A stretch of DNA of 64,000 nt, from the NCBI GenBank assembly GCA_024233085.1, contig JACKQC010000008.1:1-64000 (forward strand), given 5' to 3'. Both the position numbers and the translations under genes were made by a program. The notes beneath the pieces are model-generated. The model saw only the letters and a program-made list of their open reading frames with translations, had not been told where the DNA came from and ran no database searches. The DNA comes from Akkermansiaceae bacterium. Its GTDB lineage: Bacteria > Verrucomicrobiota > Verrucomicrobiia > Verrucomicrobiales > DEV007. This document shows positions 8,705 through 16,665 of the stretch, piece after piece. The stretch's first letter is position 1. Every line of letters begins with the position of its first letter.

Positions 8705-10144
8705 ATGGCCAACGGAACGACAGATCAAGCAGCCGCGCATCCCTCCGAAGCGGAGGGCGTCGCGCGCGAGCCGCTGGTGCTCAACAATCGGTCCTTCAGC
8801 TGGGTGACCAACCAGATCTGCTCGATCGTGGAAAATCGCCAGCCGCTGGGCTGGTGGTTCCTGTTCATTCCGTCGGTGTTGCTGGCGGGTTGCCTCGGGT
8901 TCACGCTGGTTTATCTCGTTTCGACCGGCGTCGGCGTGTGGGGGAACAACCAGCCCGTCGCCTGGGGCTGGGCCATCGTGAATTTCGTTTTCTGGATCGG
9001 GATCGGCCACGCCGGGACACTGATCTCGGCCATTCTGTTTCTGACGCGCCAGCGTTGGCGCACCTCGGTGAACCGCGCCTCGGAGGCGATGACGTTGTTC
9101 GCGGTGGTCTGCGCCGGCATTTTCCCGGGGTTCCACGTCGGCCGATTCTGGATGGTGTGGTTCCTGGCCCCGGTGCCGAACGCCAATGCCATCTGGCAGA
9201 ATTTCAAGAGCCCGCTGCTGTGGGATGTCTTCGCGGTGTCCACCTATTTCACGGTGTCGGTGATTTTCTGGTATATCGGTCTGATTCCCGACCTGGCCAC
9301 GCTCCGGGACCGCGCCAGGACGAAGATCCGAAAGATGGCCTACGGCTTTTTTGCCCTCGGCTGGCGCGGCGGCAACCGCCAGTGGCAGCATTACGAAATG
9401 GGTTATCTCCTGCTGGCGGCCCTCTCGACGCCGCTGGTGCTCTCGGTGCACTCGGTCGTTTCGTTCGACTTCGCCACCTCGATCGTGCCGGGTTGGCACA
9501 CCACCATTTTCCCGCCCTACTTCGTGGCGGGCGCCATTTTCGGGGGCTTCGCCATGGTGCTGACGCTCATGATTCCCTGCCGCCGCATTTACGGCCTGCA
9601 GGACATGATCACGATGAAACACATCGACAACATGGCGAAGATCATCCTGCTGACGGGTTCGATCGTCGGTTACGCCTACATCATGGAGCTGTTCATCAGC
9701 TATTACAGCGCCAGCAAGTACGAGACGGACGCCTTTCACCTGCGCATTCTCAGCGGCCCCTACACGCCTTACTATTACTGCATGTTCTTCTGCAACGTGA
9801 TCTCGCCGCAGATTTTCTGGTTCGAGAAGGCGCGAAAAAATCTCGTCGTGGTCTTTATCGTCGCCAATTTCGTGAATGCCGGGATGTGGTTCGAGCGATT
9901 CGTGATCATTCCCACCTCGATCTCGATCGATTTCCTGCCGGGGCAATGGGGCATTTACCATCCGAGCTGGGTGGAAATGCTGATGTTCGCCGGCACTTTC
10001 GGGCTGTTCCTGAGTCTCTTCCTGCTTTTCCTCCGCTTCCTCCCGGTCATCGCCATCGCCGAGGTCAAAGGCGTGCTGCCCCAGGCGGATCCGCATTACC
10101 ATGACTGGAAGAAATTGAAAGAAGGCCGCCGCGCCGGGGCCTGA
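8705..10144 (+). CDS. actC: Alternative complex III subunit C, NrfD-like quinol-binding membrane protein
   Basis: A 479-residue polytopic membrane protein of the NrfD/PsrC family, with about ten hydrophobic segments beginning at PLGWWFLFIPSVLLAG. Family-typical stretches are FWIGIGHAGTLISAIL, VCAGIFPGFHVGRFW and HSVVSFDFATSIVPGWHTTIFPPYFVAGAI. In alternative complex III ActC is a quinol-oxidising subunit docked on ActB. I chose the ATG at 8705; the frame is open further upstream only as an overlap with actB and the translated product there is not family-like. Confidence 0.92.
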   Translation: MANGTTDQAAAHPSEAEGVAREPLVLNNRSFSWVTNQICSIVENRQPLGWWFLFIPSVLLAGCLGFTLVYLVSTGVGVWGNNQPVAWGWAIVNFVFWIGIGHAGTLISAILFLTRQRWRTSVNRASEAMTLFAVVCAGIFPGFHVGRFWMVWFLAPVPNANAIWQNFKSPLLWDVFAVSTYFTVSVIFWYIGLIPDLATLRDRARTKIRKMAYGFFALGWRGGNRQWQHYEMGYLLLAALSTPLVLSVHSVVSFDFATSIVPGWHTTIFPPYFVAGAIFGGFAMVLTLMIPCRRIYGLQDMITMKHIDNMAKIILLTGSIVGYAYIMELFISYYSASKYETDAFHLRILSGPYTPYYYCMFFCNVISPQIFWFEKARKNLVVVFIVANFVNAGMWFERFVIIPTSISIDFLPGQWGIYHPSWVEMLMFAGTFGLFLSLFLLFLRFLPVIAIAEVKGVLPQADPHYHDWKKLKEGRRAGA

Positions 10145-10190
10145 TCCCGCGAAAAGGTCCGGAAACCCATTTTTCGAGAATCAAAGAAAC

Positions 10191-10748
10191 GTGAGCGCCA
10201 CCGCCAACAGCACCAAGCAACCCTACGCCTACGTGGCCGAGTTCGAGAGCGCCTCGGACCTGTATCACGCCGCGGAAAAGGTGCGCGACGCCGGATTCCG
10301 GAAATGGGACGTCCACACGCCCTATCCCGTTCACGGCATGGACCATGCCATGGGCATGAAGAAGTCCTGGCTCTCGGCGATCGTGCTCGGCGGCGGGCTG
10401 ACCGGTTTCCTCACCGCGTTCGTCCTCGAGTTTTTCACCCAGGTGAAGCTCTACCCGACCGTGGTGCAGAACAAGCCGACCAACCTTTTCACGGTGCCGG
10501 CCTTCTTCCCGGTCATGTTCGAGCTGACGATTCTTTTCTCGGCCTTCGCCACCCTGTTCGGCCTGCTCATCGTGTTGCTGCTGCCGCGGTGGAATCATCC
10601 GCTTTTCGAGTCTGAGCTGTTTTCGAAATTCTCCGACGACGGATTCATCCTCGTGATCGAATCCCGCGACCCCAAGTTTCGCGTCGAAAAAACGCGCGAA
10701 CTGCTGGAGTCGGCCGGCGCCAAATCGGTCGAGCTTCTGGAAGCCTGA
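10191..10748 (+). CDS. actD: Alternative complex III subunit D (DUF3341)
   Basis: The 185-residue product is a DUF3341 protein, the ActD subunit. The N-terminal soluble part begins YVAEFESASDLYHAAEKVRDAG and includes the HTPYPVHGMD motif. Two transmembrane helices follow (LSAIVLGGGLTGFLTAFVLEF and FELTILFSAFATLFGLLIVLL), and the C-terminal domain DDGFILVIES...LLESAGAKSVELLEA has a ferredoxin-like pattern. It starts with GTG at 10191, with no good Shine-Dalgarno. It probably stabilises the ActB-ActC-ActF membrane assembly. Confidence 0.9.
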   Translation: MSATANSTKQPYAYVAEFESASDLYHAAEKVRDAGFRKWDVHTPYPVHGMDHAMGMKKSWLSAIVLGGGLTGFLTAFVLEFFTQVKLYPTVVQNKPTNLFTVPAFFPVMFELTILFSAFATLFGLLIVLLLPRWNHPLFESELFSKFSDDGFILVIESRDPKFRVEKTRELLESAGAKSVELLEA

Positions 10749-10821
10749 GAAACACCCCTTCATCGCCCCGCCCGATTCGCCCTTTTCCACTGAACTGAAT
10801 TCTTTCCGAGTTACGCACGAG

Positions 10822-11421
10822 ATGCGCTGGTTTTTCCTCATTCTGACCTTGTTCGCGGTGATGCTCGCCGTGGGTTATGGCGCCCGCGGAACGAAGTTTT
10901 CGAAGCCGCCGTTCGAGCTGTTTCCGGACATGGACCGGCAGTACAAGGTGAAGTACCAGAAACCGAGCGAATTTTTCGAGGACGGCTCCGGCGCGCGCCG
11001 CCCGGTGGTCGGGACCATCCCGATGGGTTATCAAGCCCCGCTGAACAAGAAGGACACCCCCGTCGGCTCCGAGTATTACCGGAGCGGGTTGTTCGGAGAC
11101 TTCTATGGCGACGGATTTCCCGAGGAAGTGAAGGTTGACGCCGCCCTGCTCGATCACGGCCGGCGGCGCTTCCAGATCTACTGCACCCCGTGCCATGGCG
11201 AATCCGGCAACGGCCAGGGCGTGGTGGCGAAGTACTGGCTCATTCCCCCGACCGCCAACCTCGTCGATCCGCGCGTGAAGGCGCTGCCGGACGGGCAGAT
11301 TTTCTGGACGATCACCCATGGCAAGGGCCTCATGGGCCCCTACTCCGGCGCGGTGCCGATCGCCGATCGCTGGGCGATCACCGCCTACGTGCGGGCCTTG
11401 CAGGGCGCGTCCGGCAACTGA
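10822..11421 (+). CDS. actE: Alternative complex III subunit E, monoheme cytochrome c
   Basis: A 199-residue membrane-anchored cytochrome c. A hydrophobic N-terminal anchor (WFFLILTLFAVMLAVGYG) is followed by a conserved proline-rich region, the CTPCHG heme motif near residue 120 and a likely distal Met in GKGLMGPYSG. It matches ActE, the monoheme subunit that relays electrons toward ActA. It lies between actD and actF in the canonical order. Confidence 0.9.
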   Translation: MRWFFLILTLFAVMLAVGYGARGTKFSKPPFELFPDMDRQYKVKYQKPSEFFEDGSGARRPVVGTIPMGYQAPLNKKDTPVGSEYYRSGLFGDFYGDGFPEEVKVDAALLDHGRRRFQIYCTPCHGESGNGQGVVAKYWLIPPTANLVDPRVKALPDGQIFWTITHGKGLMGPYSGAVPIADRWAITAYVRALQGASGN

Positions 11422-11471
11422 CCCGGTTTCCCTTTTTAGACTTTTTAGAAGAAGACAATCGCTTTCCCAAG

Positions 11472-13007
11472 ATGGCTGGACTGAAAAACGCAGACGATTA
11501 CGCCAAGGGCGAAAAGTTCGACGGCGGCGGACTCCTCAAGTGGGTGCTGCTGATGGCCGGGCTGGGCGCGGCGGTGTTGTTTTTCGTCATTTACCTCGCC
11601 ACCGGCGGCAAGGAGAGTTCCGAAGTTTTCCACAAAGGCATGGCCTATTCCTGGCTGTTTGCCGTGGTGTATTTCATGACCCTGGCGGTCGGCGGCATCT
11701 TCTGGACCCTCCTTCACAACGCCACCAACTCCGGCTGGGGGATCGTCGTGCGCCGCCTGATGGAAAATCTCGGCAGCGTGGTGCCCTTCCTCTTCGTGCT
11801 GGCCCTGCCCCTGATTTTTCCCGGCACGATGCGCAACGCCCTCTGGGAATGGTTCGACGCCCGCAAGGACGCCCTGCACCACGCCGAGGAGGCCGCCAAC
11901 CACGAGCTTGAAGAACACCGGCATCATCTTCAGGAAAACATCGAGTCGGCCGAAAAACGATTCGCCGCGATCGAGGCCGACACCCAGCGCGACCTCAACG
12001 GCGCCACCCCGGGCGAGACCGCCTTCCTCAACCGACGGCTCGAGGACGAGCGCGCCAAAGTCGAAAAGCTCAAGGCGACCGACCTCAGCGACGGCGCGCT
12101 GTTCGGCGAACTGCGCGACAAGGAGTTCAAGCACACGAACACCAACCTGTTCAAGAAGCGCGGATACATGAATCCGGGCGCCTGGTATTTCCGCTTCGTG
12201 ATGATTTCCCTGGCCCTGACGGGCGTCATTTTCACCCTCCGGACCTGGTCGCTGAAATCCGACGCCTCGGGGGATCCGAAGTATTTCCGCTGGATGCGCC
12301 GCGCCGCCTGTGGGTTTCTGCCCGTCTTTGCCGCCTCGTGGACCTTCCTGGTGTTCGACTGGCTGATGGCGCTGGATTACACCTGGTTCTCGACGATGTG
12401 GGGCGTGTATCTCTTCGCCGGCGCCGCGCTGAACTCGATGGCCTTCCTCATCATCCTGCTCACGCTGCTGCGCCGCGCCGGTTACCTGAAGGAAGTCATC
12501 ACCATGGAGCACTATCACCTGATGGGGAAACTGCTGCTCGCCTTCACCGTTTTCTGGGCCTACATCGCCTTCTCGCAGTTTTTCCTGATCTGGTACGCGA
12601 ACATCACCGAGGAAACGAAATTCTACCTCACCCGCAACACCGCCTACTGGAACACCCACGCCATCCTGTTCCTCGTGATCGGGCACTTCTTCCTGCCCTT
12701 CGGCGCGCTGTTGATGCAGGGATTCAAGAAGAAGCCCACCATCCTGTGCGGCGTCGCGGTGTGGACCCTGTTCATGCACTTCTGCGACATCTACTGGATC
12801 ATCATCCCCGAGCGTGGGCCTTCCCTGACCCGCCACCTCGGCGACGGAATCCAGTATATCGTTCCCGGCAATTTCTGGACCGATCTGCTCGCCTGGGTCG
12901 CCGTGGCCGGAATTTTCGGATTTTTCGTCTTGCGCGCCCTTGGAAACGCCAGCCTGTTCCCGTGCCGGGACCCGCGCCTGGATGAGTCGTTGAACGTGCT
13001 GAACTGA
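11472..13007 (+). CDS. actF: Alternative complex III subunit F, NrfD-related membrane protein
   Basis: A 511-residue polytopic membrane protein, the ActF partner of ActC. Helices start at LLKWVLLMAGLGAAVLFFVIYLA. A polar stretch of about 100 residues follows (roughly 135-235; EHRHHLQENIESAEKR onward), predicted coiled coil by its heptad-like charge pattern, and then more membrane helices including TMWGVYLFAGAALNSMAFLIILL. The coiled-coil insertion between helices is a notable length feature. The ATG at 11472 is used; the upstream extension overlaps actE. Confidence 0.9.
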   Translation: MAGLKNADDYAKGEKFDGGGLLKWVLLMAGLGAAVLFFVIYLATGGKESSEVFHKGMAYSWLFAVVYFMTLAVGGIFWTLLHNATNSGWGIVVRRLMENLGSVVPFLFVLALPLIFPGTMRNALWEWFDARKDALHHAEEAANHELEEHRHHLQENIESAEKRFAAIEADTQRDLNGATPGETAFLNRRLEDERAKVEKLKATDLSDGALFGELRDKEFKHTNTNLFKKRGYMNPGAWYFRFVMISLALTGVIFTLRTWSLKSDASGDPKYFRWMRRAACGFLPVFAASWTFLVFDWLMALDYTWFSTMWGVYLFAGAALNSMAFLIILLTLLRRAGYLKEVITMEHYHLMGKLLLAFTVFWAYIAFSQFFLIWYANITEETKFYLTRNTAYWNTHAILFLVIGHFFLPFGALLMQGFKKKPTILCGVAVWTLFMHFCDIYWIIIPERGPSLTRHLGDGIQYIVPGNFWTDLLAWVAVAGIFGFFVLRALGNASLFPCRDPRLDESLNVLN

Positions 13008-13021
13008 CCGAAAAAACGCCG

Positions 13022-13084
13022 GATTCAACCCTGTTAGCCCGACCACCCAACCCTGTTGACTCCCGGACCCAACCCTGTTGAATC
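13022..13084 (+). repeat. 22-bp phased palindromic repeat, locus 3 (three direct units)
   Basis: Three direct units with CCT centres have cores at 13027, 13049 and 13071, each 22 bp apart; the last two contain CCCAACCCTGTTGACTC and GACCCAACCCTGTTGAATC. They fill most of the gap between actF and the small membrane-protein gene and create a spurious upstream TTG start there. Confidence 0.85.
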
Positions 13085-13103
13085 GCCCCCCTTTCCCAAA
13101 CCG

Positions 13104-13517
13104 ATGAGCGACACCCAAGCAGACTGTGCCGGACGCCGATTCCGGGCCTTTTGGGCCGGGATTCTGGCTCTCCTGAGTTTCGGCTGCGTGATGTGGCTGG
13201 CACTGGGCATCGGCACGCGGCCCTCCGATCGCCTCACCCAGGCCGCCACCGAGGTGATCGCGGCCCGGCAACAGAATCTTCAGGAAGTGCGCGCCGCGCA
13301 GGCTGCCTTGGTCGATCCCGCCAAGCTGAAGGCCTCGGTCCAGAGCACGATCGCCGCGCTCGCGTCCAAGAAGGGCGCCCCGACCCAGTTCGTCGTGCCC
13401 GGCTCGCCGACTTTCATGAAGCAGCTTCAGGAGGCCGCCGCCGCCCCGCAACCGGCCCCGGCGCCCGCGCCCGAGACCAAGCCCGCTCCGGCACCCGCGC
13501 CCGCGCCACAGAAGTGA
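13104..13517 (+). CDS. Small single-span membrane protein with Pro/Ala-rich tail, unknown function
   Basis: 137 residues. A short basic N-terminus (CAGRRFRAFW) is followed by one transmembrane helix (AGILALLSFGCVMWLALGIG), then an amphipathic, probably helical region containing ATEVIAARQQNLQEVRAAQAAL, and a low-complexity PAPAPAPE tail. I do not recognise a family. Its place between the ACIII genes and the oxidase genes, on the same strand, suggests an accessory subunit or assembly factor. The ATG at 13104 is chosen because the upstream part of the frame is only translated repeat. Confidence 0.65.
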   Translation: MSDTQADCAGRRFRAFWAGILALLSFGCVMWLALGIGTRPSDRLTQAATEVIAARQQNLQEVRAAQAALVDPAKLKASVQSTIAALASKKGAPTQFVVPGSPTFMKQLQEAAAAPQPAPAPAPETKPAPAPAPAPQK

Positions 13518-13560
13518 ATCGCTTTTTGAAATCCCGTTCTTTTTCCCAGCCGACCGATCA

Positions 13561-15045
13561 ATGAGCCTCGATCCCCAGCATGCCACCGCCGATGATGTCC
13601 GCGAACGCGCGGCGATTGACCGGTCCGTGCGGTATCCGGTGTTGTTCTTTTTCACCAGCGCGGCGGCGTGGTTGTTTGTGGCGACCTTGTTGGGGTTTCT
13701 GAGCGCCGTGAAGCTGCGGGTGCCGACCCTGTGGGAAGGGTGCGAATTCATCACCTACGGCCGTCTTTTCCCGGTGCATATGAACGCGCTGCTTTACGGC
13801 TGGGCCATGCAGGCCGGTCTCGGCGTGATGCTCTGGCTCACCGCGCGCCTCACCCGGTCGGAGTGCCGGAATCCCGTCACCCTCATCGCCGCCGGGAATG
13901 TCTGGAACATCGCGGTGGCCCTCGGCGTCGTCGCCGTGTGGTTCGGCGCCGGGCGCTCGCTGCCGTGGCTGGATTTTCCCGGCTGGGTGGCGCCGCTGCT
14001 GGGACTCAGCTACGTGTTGATCGTCGTGTGGCTGTTCCCAATGTTTCACCGCGCGCGCGCGGGCGAGATCTTCGTGTCCGAACTTTTTCTGCTGGGCGCG
14101 GCGGTGTGGTTTCCGTGGATCTATTTCTCCGCCAATCTGGTGATCGGCAAGGGCGGCTCGGCCACCATGGGGGCGGGCGCCAACGCCTGGTACATGAGCA
14201 ATCTGATGTATTTCTGGTTCGCCCCGGTCGCGCTGGCCGCGACCTACTACCTGATCCCGAAGATCGCCGGCCGGCCCATCCACAGTTATGTGCTGGCCCG
14301 CATCGGATTCTGGGTGCTGGCGGTTTGCGCCGGCTGGACCGGGTTCCAGCGCTTTGCCGGCGGGCCTTTCCCGGCCTGGATGCCGGCCGTTGGCGGCGCG
14401 GCGGCAATTTTTGCCCTGCTGGCGGTGCTGGTGACGGGGTGGAACTTCCGCGAGACCATCAAAGGCCGCGAAAAACTGTGGGAATACAGCCCCTCCCTCC
14501 GGTTCACGATGTTCGGCGCGCTGATGTTCGTGATCTTCGCCGCGCTCAACGCGTTTTCCTCCTACTTCGGCGTTTCGAAAATCCTTCAGTTCAGTCACTT
14601 CGTGGTCGGGCTCGACACCCTGGCGGTTTACGGCTTTTTCTCGATGACGATTTTCGGGGCGATTTACTATATCGTGCCGCGATTGACCGGAACCGAGTGG
14701 CCCTCCGGCAGCCTGATCCGCTCGCATTTCTGGCTTTCGGCCTACGGGATCGCCACCGTCGTGGTGACCATGCTGGTCGGCGGCATCGCCCAGGGCGGCG
14801 CCATCCAGCAGTGGAATCTCGGTTTTGGGCGCTCCGTCGAGATCGGCAATCCCTGGATCGTCGGCCGCATCGTGGCCTGGCTGCTCATCGCGTTTTCGAA
14901 TCTCGGGTTCTTCTACCAACTCGCCCTGATGTTTCTCGGCAGAGGCCGCGCCTCCGACGGACCGACGCTGATTCACAAAAAGCCCGGCGAAGCCGCCAGC
15001 GCCGAGGCGGCGGCGGGCCTCGAGCCGGAGGGTGCCGGCGTCTGA
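13561..15045 (+). CDS. CcoN-like (cbb3 oxidase subunit I) protein lacking the active-site ligands
   Basis: 494 residues with the helix pattern of CcoN. The first low-spin heme histidine is kept (FPVHMNALLYG, H73). The motif that normally reads YGHN, carrying a CuB His, is YMSN here (S213). The normal GPHH pair is GFQR (Q263-R264), the crosslinking Tyr position is not Tyr, and the GHVHSG motif carrying the heme b3 and second heme b ligands is GLDTLA (L351, T353). So neither a catalytic center nor a bis-His heme is expected. The surrounding helices stay well conserved (ATYYLIPKIAGRP, GAIYYIVPRLTG), so the gene is not simply decayed. It is probably a structural or adaptor subunit paired with the CcoO-like cytochrome that follows. 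Confidence 0.85.
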   Translation: MSLDPQHATADDVRERAAIDRSVRYPVLFFFTSAAAWLFVATLLGFLSAVKLRVPTLWEGCEFITYGRLFPVHMNALLYGWAMQAGLGVMLWLTARLTRSECRNPVTLIAAGNVWNIAVALGVVAVWFGAGRSLPWLDFPGWVAPLLGLSYVLIVVWLFPMFHRARAGEIFVSELFLLGAAVWFPWIYFSANLVIGKGGSATMGAGANAWYMSNLMYFWFAPVALAATYYLIPKIAGRPIHSYVLARIGFWVLAVCAGWTGFQRFAGGPFPAWMPAVGGAAAIFALLAVLVTGWNFRETIKGREKLWEYSPSLRFTMFGALMFVIFAALNAFSSYFGVSKILQFSHFVVGLDTLAVYGFFSMTIFGAIYYIVPRLTGTEWPSGSLIRSHFWLSAYGIATVVVTMLVGGIAQGGAIQQWNLGFGRSVEIGNPWIVGRIVAWLLIAFSNLGFFYQLALMFLGRGRASDGPTLIHKKPGEAASAEAAAGLEPEGAGV

Positions 15046-15110
15046 GACCGCGAAACTTCCGCTATTCCCCTCCCTTCCCCTTCGATCGCGCTCGACGCAT
15101 TGACTCGACC

Positions 15111-15734
15111 ATGAAAAGCACTCTCTGGAAAAACCTGGCCGGACTGGGCGTGGCCTTTGGCCTTCCGTGGCTGCTGCTGATCGTGGTGCCTTACCTTCGC
15201 CAGGCGAACGCCGAACCCGTCGCCTATGCTCCCGCGGACGCCATGCCCGCCGGAGCGGTTTATCCCGACCCGGCGAACGCGAGATTCGGCTCGAGCGACC
15301 GCGGCGCCGCCGTTTACGCCCGGGAAGGCTGCGCCTACTGCCACACGCAGGTCGTGCGCCCGACCTATGCCGGGGCCGATATGTGGCGCGCGGGGTGGGC
15401 CGGCCGCGAAGGCGAGGGCCTCGCCCGCGAGACGCGACCCGGCGATTATGCGGGCGAGAAAGTCGCGCTTCTCGGTTATCAGCGGATTGGACAAGACCTC
15501 GCCAATGTCGGCAGCCGCATCTCCAGCCGCGAGGAAATGCATCGCCACCTTCACGATCCGAAGAGCTTCGTTCTCCACTCGGTGATGCCCGCCTACCGGC
15601 ACCTTTACAAGGAAGGCCCCAACGGCAAACCGACTCCGACCCCCGACGCCGAGGCTCTGGTCGATTATCTGATGTCGCGGAAAAAGGACGCGAAACTCCC
15701 CGGCGACGCGCCGGCCCCGGCGCCGGCGAACTGA
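15111..15734 (+). CDS. CcoO-like monoheme cytochrome c (cbb3 subunit II family)
   Basis: 207 residues: an N-terminal membrane anchor (NLAGLGVAFGLPWLLLIVVPYL), then a periplasmic cytochrome domain with REGCAYCHTQVVRP near residue 74, which matches the CcoO heme motif G-C-x-x-CH-x-Q-x-x-RP. A likely Met ligand follows near residue 160 (HSVMPAY). Unlike its CcoN-like partner it keeps its heme-binding residues, so it can still carry electrons. The tail is a proline/alanine-rich PAPAPAN. It begins 65 bp after the CcoN-like gene. Confidence 0.85.
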   Translation: MKSTLWKNLAGLGVAFGLPWLLLIVVPYLRQANAEPVAYAPADAMPAGAVYPDPANARFGSSDRGAAVYAREGCAYCHTQVVRPTYAGADMWRAGWAGREGEGLARETRPGDYAGEKVALLGYQRIGQDLANVGSRISSREEMHRHLHDPKSFVLHSVMPAYRHLYKEGPNGKPTPTPDAEALVDYLMSRKKDAKLPGDAPAPAPAN

Positions 15735-15744
15735 TTCGTCTCCC

Positions 15745-15785
15745 GACCCAACCCTGTTGACTCCCGGACCCAACCCTGTTCGATC
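15745..15785 (+). repeat. 22-bp phased palindromic repeat, locus 4 (two direct units)
   Basis: GACCCAACCCTGTTGACTC (15745-15763) and GACCCAACCCTGTTCGATC (15767-15785), cores at 15750 and 15772. They lie between the CcoO-like gene and the next cytochrome gene and end 10 bp before its ATG. Confidence 0.87.
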
Positions 15786-15795
15786 GAAGACCACG

Positions 15796-16539
15796 ATGAG
15801 CGAAAAGAATCTCGATTACGAAGCCGAAGGCGCGAGTGTCGTGAAATTGCACGACTCGGTTCGCCGCGAGCGGATTCTGCCGCCCAGCGGACGGGAGCCG
15901 TTGAGCTTCGGACCGCTCATCCTTGGCGCTTTCGTTCTGTTGCTCGGGGCGGGTTTCCTGGGCGCCTACGGAAACGGGTTCAAGGACGACATTTTCATCA
16001 CGAGCTACTATCGGCCGGAGCCCCGTCCCGCGGGAGCCGGCGGCGACACGGCCGCGGCGCAACTGACCTACATCGACAAGGTAATGAAGGACGGCAAACG
16101 GGTTTACGGCAACTGCGTGCCCTGCCATCAGCCGACCGGGCTCGGGAATCCGGGCCAGTTCCCGCCGCTCAAGGGTTCGGAATGGACCGCGGGCGGCACG
16201 CACCGCTTTGCGGCGATCCTGCTGAAGGGCATCAACGGGTCGCTGAAAGTATCCGGTCAGACCTACACACTGCCGATGCCGCCCTGGGGCACGCTGAGCG
16301 ACCAGGATCTCGCCGCGGTGATAACCTACGTCCGGCACGAATTCGCCGGGATCGAGGAGCCGGGCATCGTCACCCCCGAGATGGTGAAGGCGGCGCGCGA
16401 AGAGTTTAGCGGCCAAGCGGTTCCATGGACCGAGGCGGAACTGCTGGCCATTCCGAAAGATGAGATGCTTCCGGGCGCCCAAGTCGATCCCGTGACCGGC
16501 GAGCCGGCGGGGGAAAAGGCCGAGGCGCCGGCTCAGTAA
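15796..16539 (+). CDS. Membrane-anchored monoheme cytochrome c
   Basis: 247 residues. A polar N-terminus of about 38 residues is followed by one transmembrane helix (PLILGAFVLLLGAGFLGAYG) and a cytochrome c domain with CVPCHQPTGLGNPGQFPPL near residue 107 and a probable Met ligand in LPMPPWG. The C-terminal 50 residues are acidic and proline-rich. In position it corresponds to a CcoP-type or caa3-type heme carrier, so it may link the CcoN/CcoO-like pair to the aa3 oxidase. The ATG at 15796 is used; an upstream TTG lies in the repeat. Confidence 0.85.
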   Translation: MSEKNLDYEAEGASVVKLHDSVRRERILPPSGREPLSFGPLILGAFVLLLGAGFLGAYGNGFKDDIFITSYYRPEPRPAGAGGDTAAAQLTYIDKVMKDGKRVYGNCVPCHQPTGLGNPGQFPPLKGSEWTAGGTHRFAAILLKGINGSLKVSGQTYTLPMPPWGTLSDQDLAAVITYVRHEFAGIEEPGIVTPEMVKAAREEFSGQAVPWTEAELLAIPKDEMLPGAQVDPVTGEPAGEKAEAPAQ

Positions 16540-16665
16540 GGCGGGAATGAGCCGGATTGCCGGGAAACAGACTGATCGGAGGCAGCCGGCCGGGCCGGCC
16601 CATTGAAAATCGAGAAAAAACCGGTTTTGTCGCAGGACGAAACCCACCGACGACCCATCACAGAC

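Noticed and set aside
13056..13103. Upstream TTG start for the small membrane protein (product beginning MTPGPNPV)
   Set aside because: The extension is translated 22-bp repeat. The same false N-terminus appears at 15757, which shows it is created by the repeat.
13561..15045. CcoN-like gene as a decayed pseudogene
   Set aside because: No stop or frameshift is present, helices and loop glycines are conserved, and the gene is spaced normally between neighbours. Loss of only the ligand residues points to a changed role.
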